From the NCBI GenBank assembly GCA_903910555.1, contig CAIVZZ010000030.1, forward strand, positions 1 to 48,676: DNA of 48,676 bases. Direction: 5' to 3'. This document shows positions 44,513-48,676 of the stretch, piece by piece. This DNA comes from an uncultured Gemmatimonadota bacterium. GTDB taxonomy: Bacteria; Gemmatimonadota; Gemmatimonadetes; Gemmatimonadales; Gemmatimonadaceae. The position numbers were made by a program, and so were the translations under genes. The first letter of the stretch is position 1, and every line of letters starts with the position of its first letter. The notes beneath the pieces were generated by a model that saw nothing but the letters and a program-made list of their open reading frames with translations, was not told the origin of the DNA and did no database searches.

Positions 44513-45826
44513 ATGCCTACGCCGACCCCACTGGACCTCACCGCCCTCGCAAAACAGACCGCTCCCGGCCGCGCCTCCGACATGGCTGACGGCTTGGTCG
44601 CCTCGGAAATCCTCCGCATCGCCGCGGAAATTCGCGGGCTCATCACGAGCGGAACCGCGATCTGCAATCTCACCGTCGGCGATTTCGATCCGAAACAGTT
44701 CCCGATTCCGGACCGCCTCCGCACGGAAATCACGAAGGCCCTCGAGGGCGGCGAGACGAACTATCCGCCTTCCGACGGGATACCTCAGCTCCGCCAGGCG
44801 GTGCAGCGTTACTACGAGCGCGAACTCGGGCTGAAATACCCGGTCGAGTCAGTGCTGATCGCGGGCGGCGCTCGGCCGCTGATCTACGCCATCTACCGCG
44901 CGATTGTGAACGCGGGCGATCGCGTGGTATATCCGCTCCCCTCGTGGAACAACGTCCATTACATCCACATGCTCGGCGCCACCGGCGTTCCGCTCCCGTG
45001 CACGCCGGAGAATCGCTTCCTTCCGACGTTGGAAGATCTCCGGGCCGCGCTCCCGACGGCGCGCCTCGTATGCCTGAACTCACCGCTAAATCCGACCGGC
45101 ACCGCAATCGCTCCCGACGTACTGCGCGGAATCTGCGATGCGATCGTCGCGGAAAACCAACAAAGGGACGAGAGAGGAGCGAGGGGTGTTTTTTTAATGT
45201 ACGATCACATCTACTGGCCGCTCTGCGTCGGCGAAACGCAGCACGCGACGCCGCCGGAACTCGTGCCCGAGATGGCGCGCTATACGATTTTCGTCGATGG
45301 AATTTCCAAGGCGTTTGCCGCAACCGGTGTGCGAGTGGGCTGGTCGGTCGGCCCGGCGGATGTCATCGGAAAAATGAGCGCGATCCTCGGACATGTCGGC
45401 GCGTGGGCACCGCGCGCGGAGCAGTTCGCGAGCGCGGCGCTGCTCGACGACTCAGCCGGCTGCGCAGCGTACAACACGAAGTTCATCGCCGGAATCCAGA
45501 GCCGCCTCGACGCCTGCTATCAGTCACTCAACGAGATGAAAAAGCAGGGGCTCCCGGTTGACGTCATCGCACCAATGGGCGCGATTTATTTGAGCGCGCG
45601 CATCCATCCGTTTGGGAAGAAGACGCCGGATGGAAAAGTGCTGAAGACCAACGAGGATGTGCGCTCGTGGATTCTCTCGTCGTCGCAGATCGGCGTCGTG
45701 CCCTTTCAGGCGTTCGGCGTGCCGGACGAGAGCGGTTGGTTCAGGCTGAGCGTCGGCGCGGCGAGTGAAGAGCAGATATTGGCGGCGATGCCACGCCTGC
45801 AAACTGCGCTGCAGGCGCTCAGCTAA
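44513..45826 (+). CDS. Class I/II pyridoxal-phosphate aminotransferase
   Basis: 437 aa from ATG at 44513 (MPTPTPLDLTALAKQ). Cofactor Lys is in DGISKAFAATGVRVGW (Schiff-base Lys), with NLTVGDFDPKQFPIP near the N-terminus and CLNSPLNPTGTAI for the Asn contact. Substrate not evident. An earlier in-frame start at 44318 lies in repeat DNA. A run of seven T's (about 45187-45195) within the coding region could slip. The stop overlaps the converging regulator stop by 4 bases. Confidence 0.92.
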   Translation: MPTPTPLDLTALAKQTAPGRASDMADGLVASEILRIAAEIRGLITSGTAICNLTVGDFDPKQFPIPDRLRTEITKALEGGETNYPPSDGIPQLRQAVQRYYERELGLKYPVESVLIAGGARPLIYAIYRAIVNAGDRVVYPLPSWNNVHYIHMLGATGVPLPCTPENRFLPTLEDLRAALPTARLVCLNSPLNPTGTAIAPDVLRGICDAIVAENQQRDERGARGVFLMYDHIYWPLCVGETQHATPPELVPEMARYTIFVDGISKAFAATGVRVGWSVGPADVIGKMSAILGHVGAWAPRAEQFASAALLDDSAGCAAYNTKFIAGIQSRLDACYQSLNEMKKQGLPVDVIAPMGAIYLSARIHPFGKKTPDGKVLKTNEDVRSWILSSSQIGVVPFQAFGVPDESGWFRLSVGAASEEQILAAMPRLQTALQALS

Positions 45827-46404
45827 ACTCTACGCCGGCTGGGCGACGCGACCGGGTACAGCGCGATCGCCGGATGAGCAACCGGCACGAACCGGTATCC
45901 GACCTGACGCACTGTAAGAATGTGCCGCGGCTGAGTCGTGTCAGACTCGATGAACTTTCGCAAATGCAAAATTTGCATATCGAGGCTGCGCCCGCCGGCC
46001 GCCGACTTCGTGCTGCGGATTCCAGCGTCGTCACAAAGTTCTTCCCGCGTGAGCGCGCGATGCGGTGCGCGCATCAGCGCCCGCATCACGAGAAACTGCC
46101 GCGGCGCGAGCGAGATCGAGCGCATGCCGAATCGCAGAACGCGCTCCGTCTGATCCAGCGCGAACTCGCCGACCACAACTTCCTCAGCGGGCGACCGTTC
46201 GTCAAATACGAGTTGCCCGGCAACGCCGCGCGGCTCGAGCGCGAGCATCGGTACCGCAGGATCGTAGTGCGCTATTTGATGACCGGCGTCGCGTAAGAGA
46301 GTGAGCACGGACGAGAGATCATCTCCCGCGCTCCCTACGACAACAATGCGACTCGGCTGCATTGTTGCGGTCCCGCCCTGCTCGGTCGTCGCTGCGAGTC
46401 TCAT
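45823..46404 (-). CDS. Winged-helix (OmpR/PhoB-type) regulator with degenerate receiver
   Basis: 193 aa from 46404, or 179 from ATG at 46362 (MQPSRIVVVGSAGDD). The C-terminal half is a complete OmpR-type DNA-binding domain (LAPRQFLVMRALMRAPHRAL, LREL-like ...QVGYRFVPV). The N-terminal part is only about 85 residues and lacks the receiver's conserved acidic residues and phospho-acceptor Asp, so phosphorylation control is unlikely. It is 44 bases downstream of the FTR1 gene and could be co-transcribed with it. Confidence 0.85.
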   Translation of the reverse strand: MRLAATTEQGGTATMQPSRIVVVGSAGDDLSSVLTLLRDAGHQIAHYDPAVPMLALEPRGVAGQLVFDERSPAEEVVVGEFALDQTERVLRFGMRSISLAPRQFLVMRALMRAPHRALTREELCDDAGIRSTKSAAGGRSLDMQILHLRKFIESDTTQPRHILTVRQVGYRFVPVAHPAIALYPVASPSRRRV

Positions 46405-46448
46405 GAACCATTAGTTGCGAGTAGCGCTCCAATGGTTGCCTGTACGTA

Positions 46449-47450
46449 TCAGGACAGCTCACGGTTTCGTTCGGCGCCGGGAGTAACCAGTCGGGTGGCA
46501 TAGTACGACGCAATCACCAAAATCGCCGCGAGCAGTTGCGCGGCGAGCGTCTCAACAGTTGGGAAAACAGAAAACCAAAGTCCGGCCCACGCGGGGAACA
46601 AACTCGGCAGCGCGTGAATGGTTGTAGTCGGCAGCCAGTGCGCGAGTTGCATTTCCTGCGCTTCTTCGCCGACCATCACCAGGAGCACCGCGCCGAGCAT
46701 GATGCCGGTGAGAATCAGCATTCGCCGGTACGGCAGCCGCTGATGCGCGATGAACGCGAGCACCGCAACAATTCCCGTGAGCATCAGGCCGGTCACGACG
46801 CCATCGAGCACGACCGCACTGCCGAGGCGGAGGCGGTAGCTCTGCAAAAAGAGCACGACTTCAAATCCCTCGCGGTACAGCGAGGTAAAGCCGAGCATCG
46901 CGAGGCCAAAGAAAACTTTCGAATGTGATGTTTCGGGATCTGCCGCGCTCTTGATGAGTCCCTGCTTCTTGCGCGTGTGCAGGCCGATCCAGCCGGTCCA
47001 GTAGATCTTATGGAAGAACCAGTTCATCACGATCAACAGCACGATGATCGCGACGAGCCCGGTGGCGGCCTGTATATGAAGTGCGGAGACATTCTCAGCG
47101 AGCGCGCCGAGCAGTCCGACGACGATGAACCAGGTGATGAGCGTCGCGCCGAACGCCACAGCGGCACCCCACGCGATCGGCCGGCGATACAGCTCGGCAT
47201 CGCCCGTCATGCTCGCCGTGACCGCGGAAAGGACGAGGATACACTCGAGTCCTTCGCGGAAGGTGAGCACACCGATATCCAGAACGGCCGCAGCCGAACT
47301 GTTGGTGGTAGTCGGATCTGGATTTCCGCCGGCCGTGAATCCCTGCCACACCATCACGCCCGCGACGATCAGCGCACCAACGCACGCGGCTGCGATCAGC
47401 GCGATACGTGTGGGCGTCGTCGTTTCAGGCGGCGGTGATTCGGGCGGCAT
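46449..47450 (-). CDS. FTR1-family iron permease
   Basis: 333 aa from ATG at 47450 (MPPESPPPE). About seven membrane segments. Two REGxE-type iron-binding motifs, FREGLECILVLSAV (REGLE 65-69) and LYREGFEVVLFLQ, are the FTR1 signature. Imports oxidised iron, usually with a copper oxidase or EfeO/EfeB partner, neither of which is in the window. GTG at 47492 (upstream, MRIGRHLL) is an alternative start; neither has a clear ribosome-binding site. Confidence 0.93.
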   Translation of the reverse strand: MPPESPPPETTTPTRIALIAAACVGALIVAGVMVWQGFTAGGNPDPTTTNSSAAAVLDIGVLTFREGLECILVLSAVTASMTGDAELYRRPIAWGAAVAFGATLITWFIVVGLLGALAENVSALHIQAATGLVAIIVLLIVMNWFFHKIYWTGWIGLHTRKKQGLIKSAADPETSHSKVFFGLAMLGFTSLYREGFEVVLFLQSYRLRLGSAVVLDGVVTGLMLTGIVAVLAFIAHQRLPYRRMLILTGIMLGAVLLVMVGEEAQEMQLAHWLPTTTIHALPSLFPAWAGLWFSVFPTVETLAAQLLAAILVIASYYATRLVTPGAERNRELS

Positions 47451-47929
47451 ATGAGAGAACGGAATCGTAAGGAGGTGGCGCCCGATCCGCACATCGGTAC
47501 CTATACCGATTGTTTTTGCCGGGATTGATAAGTATGCTCAGAAACTCGCGCAAATGGGAGGGCCAAATGCGACTGGATTTCCCTTCTTTTAATACGCCTT
47601 TGTCAGGGCAACTGCTGGCACGATTTTGTCGTTCGGGAACGGCTTACTCACCACCCAAACCACGGCTATGGCCCGCAGAAATCCGCCGCTCACCTGCTGT
47701 GACGGCTGCCATTGCCTGACCGCACGCGAAGTCGATGTTCTCCGCCTCGTCGCGCGGGGCCTAAGCAGTTCCCCCAGATGGAAACCATTCTCGTGCACGC
47801 GGCGTCTTAGGGTAGACATTTAGAGGATCGACCCGGTTGACCGCGAGCGTGATTCCCTCGTGGCGCGCCGCAGGCGTGGACCCAGACCAGGCGCTGCGCT
47901 CGGACTGAGCGGCGCGCGAGGACACCAGG
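47451..47929. other. Gene-poor gap with LuxR remnant
   Basis: 479 bases upstream of the phosphoesterase. It contains the HTH fragment described separately and otherwise no supported gene, palindrome or tRNA. The remaining small reading frames have no recognisable domain. Confidence 0.6.
47719..47820 (+). pseudogene. LuxR-type HTH remnant
   Basis: LTAREVDVLRLVARGLSS is the start of a LuxR/GerE HTH (usual form LTxREREVLRLxAxGLSN). After GLSS the frame becomes nonsense, but the +1 frame reads QMETILVHAAS then TAG, resembling the next helix. Thus a frameshifted fragment of a lost regulator, not an intact gene. Confidence 0.4.
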
Positions 47930-48540
47930 TTGCAACGAATTCTTTTTTCCGCGCTCGTGACGTGCGCGAAGTTGGCGGCTTTTGGAACGTTCGTCTCATC
48001 TCCCGCCGTCGCGCAGACTGATGTGATTCACGGCGTCGTTTACGTCGACGCAAATGCCAACGGAAAGCGCGACGCCTCCGAGCGCGCGATGCCGGGCGTG
48101 ATGGTTTCGAACCAGCACGACGTCGTCATCACCGACTCGCTCGGGCGATTCACGATTTCGAACGGGGGCACCGGCATCGTGTTCGTCTCCGTGCCCGACG
48201 GATTTCGCTCGAGCGGCGCGTTCTGGCGCGCGACCGCGGCTGCACCGGCGTCGGTCGACTTCGGTCTAGTGCGTGAAGCGCAGCCGCGGACGTTTTCGTT
48301 TGTGCACGCGTCCGACTCCCACATCGCGCCCGAGAACGTCGATCGCTTCCGCCGTTTCCGCCGGATGACCGATTCGCTCAATCCGGCGTTCGCGCTGATG
48401 GGCGGCGATCTCATACGCGACGCCATGAGCCAGTCCGAATCGAATGCCAAGGCGTACTTCGACCTTTACGTGACCGAGTCGAAGGCCTTTCACACGCCTG
48501 TGTGGACGGTACCGGGCAATCACGATCACTACGGCTGCTG
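47930..48540 (+). pseudogene. Calcineurin-like phosphoesterase, 3' end removed by IS insertion
   Basis: Starts at TTG 47930 with GAGG 8 bases upstream. Signal peptide (MQRILFSALVTCAKLAAFGT...AVAQ), an N-terminal carboxypeptidase-regulatory-like domain (about 31-115), then the metallophosphoesterase core with DSH (Asp129, His131), MGGDLI (Asp160) and GNHDH (Asn197-His198). It breaks immediately after GNHDHYG, where the IS end begins, and stops after 11 foreign codons at 48571. The remaining metal-ligand motifs (His and GHxH) are missing, so the product should be inactive. Typical members are about twice this length. Confidence 0.88.
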
Positions 48541-48676
48541 TGTACCCCAGTTCGTGAGGCACTTTGGTTAGCTCATGGGACCTGCGACGAGCATGGTGCG
48601 GCGGTACAGCTGCGGTGATTGATAGTTGAGCGCCGAGTGCGGCGCGATCGCGTTGTAATCGGCCAGCCACGTCGGA
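48541..48676 (-). mobile_element. IS3-type insertion sequence, right end
   Basis: The host gene stops matching at about 48538. TGTACCCCAG at 48541 is a plausible inverted-repeat end of TG...CA type. The transposase reads leftward and stops 28 bases from this end, as in IS3-family elements. The other end and any target duplication lie beyond the window. Confidence 0.75.
48568..48675 (-). CDS. IS3-type transposase (OrfB, integrase core), C-terminus only
   Basis: The last 35 codons read PTWLADYNAIAPHSALNYQS then PQLYRRTMLVAGPMS and a TAA. WLxDYNxIAPHSALxYxSP is the C-terminal signature of IS3-family DDE integrase cores. The reading frame is open to the window edge. It is part of the element that disrupts the phosphoesterase. 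Confidence 0.85.
   Translation of the reverse strand, partial: PTWLADYNAIAPHSALNYQSPQLYRRTMLVAGPMS

Noticed and set aside
45187-45195. Phase-variable T-run in the aminotransferase
   Set aside because: A single seven-base run, in frame, with no sign of variants; likely incidental.

Overview
The window is one contiguous piece of a high-GC, tightly packed bacterial chromosome. It carries a sortilin/VPS10-type beta-propeller protein, an ADOP-type FtsX permease, a reaction-centre-type dihaem cytochrome, a diderm-style LolA protein, a SpoIID lipoprotein and many operons joined by 4-nt NTGA overlaps. Together these best fit a Gemmatimonadota chromosome, with Acidobacteriota second. This is inferred from gene content; no rRNA or tRNA gene was seen.

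Left part (1-8.2 kb): a 23-bp tandem repeat, then aroF-lolA on the + strand, facing a - strand housekeeping operon rpmE-prfA-prmC-ylbF-tmk-S41 protease. prfA appears to start with CTG inside the rpmE stop. An M20 amidohydrolase follows. 8.2-18.5 kb holds mostly single exported or envelope genes: an Ig-like lipoprotein, cupin plus cytochrome c, a 1300-residue VPS10 protein with a lipoprotein-carrier-like N-terminus, an HExxH protein, a family-5-type uracil-DNA glycosylase and an ADOP permease. 18.5-24.6 kb (+ strand) holds a Tat-exported amidase, a CRP-like regulator broken by an in-frame TAG, an MBL-fold hydrolase, a CsgG-like protein and a GAF/HD-GYP protein.

24.8-44.1 kb is read almost entirely on the - strand. 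It contains hyuB/hyuA, DUF4105, SpoIID and rimO (the last four joined by CTGA, TTGA and GTGA overlaps), yajQ, a GNAT acetyltransferase, a sigma-70 factor, lepB, an aldehyde dehydrogenase, an NtrC-type regulator between two small membrane proteins, an orphan larE, an amidohydrolase, and a DHA2 drug pump with its GbsR/MarR repressor. An 18-bp perfect palindrome lies just upstream of the repressor. 44.5-48.7 kb has an aminotransferase, a winged-helix regulator without a usable receiver domain, an FTR1 iron permease, a LuxR-type HTH remnant, and a calcineurin-like phosphoesterase cut off by an IS3-type element whose transposase C-terminus runs off the window end.

The most unusual signal lies between genes. 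Six gaps between 22.5 and 44.5 kb each hold a long, nearly concentric imperfect palindrome (65 to about 320 bp). Five are unrelated to each other in sequence although each is strongly self-symmetric. One shares a 19-bp core with a gap 28 kb away. They occur in co-directional, convergent and divergent gaps, so they are not simply terminators.
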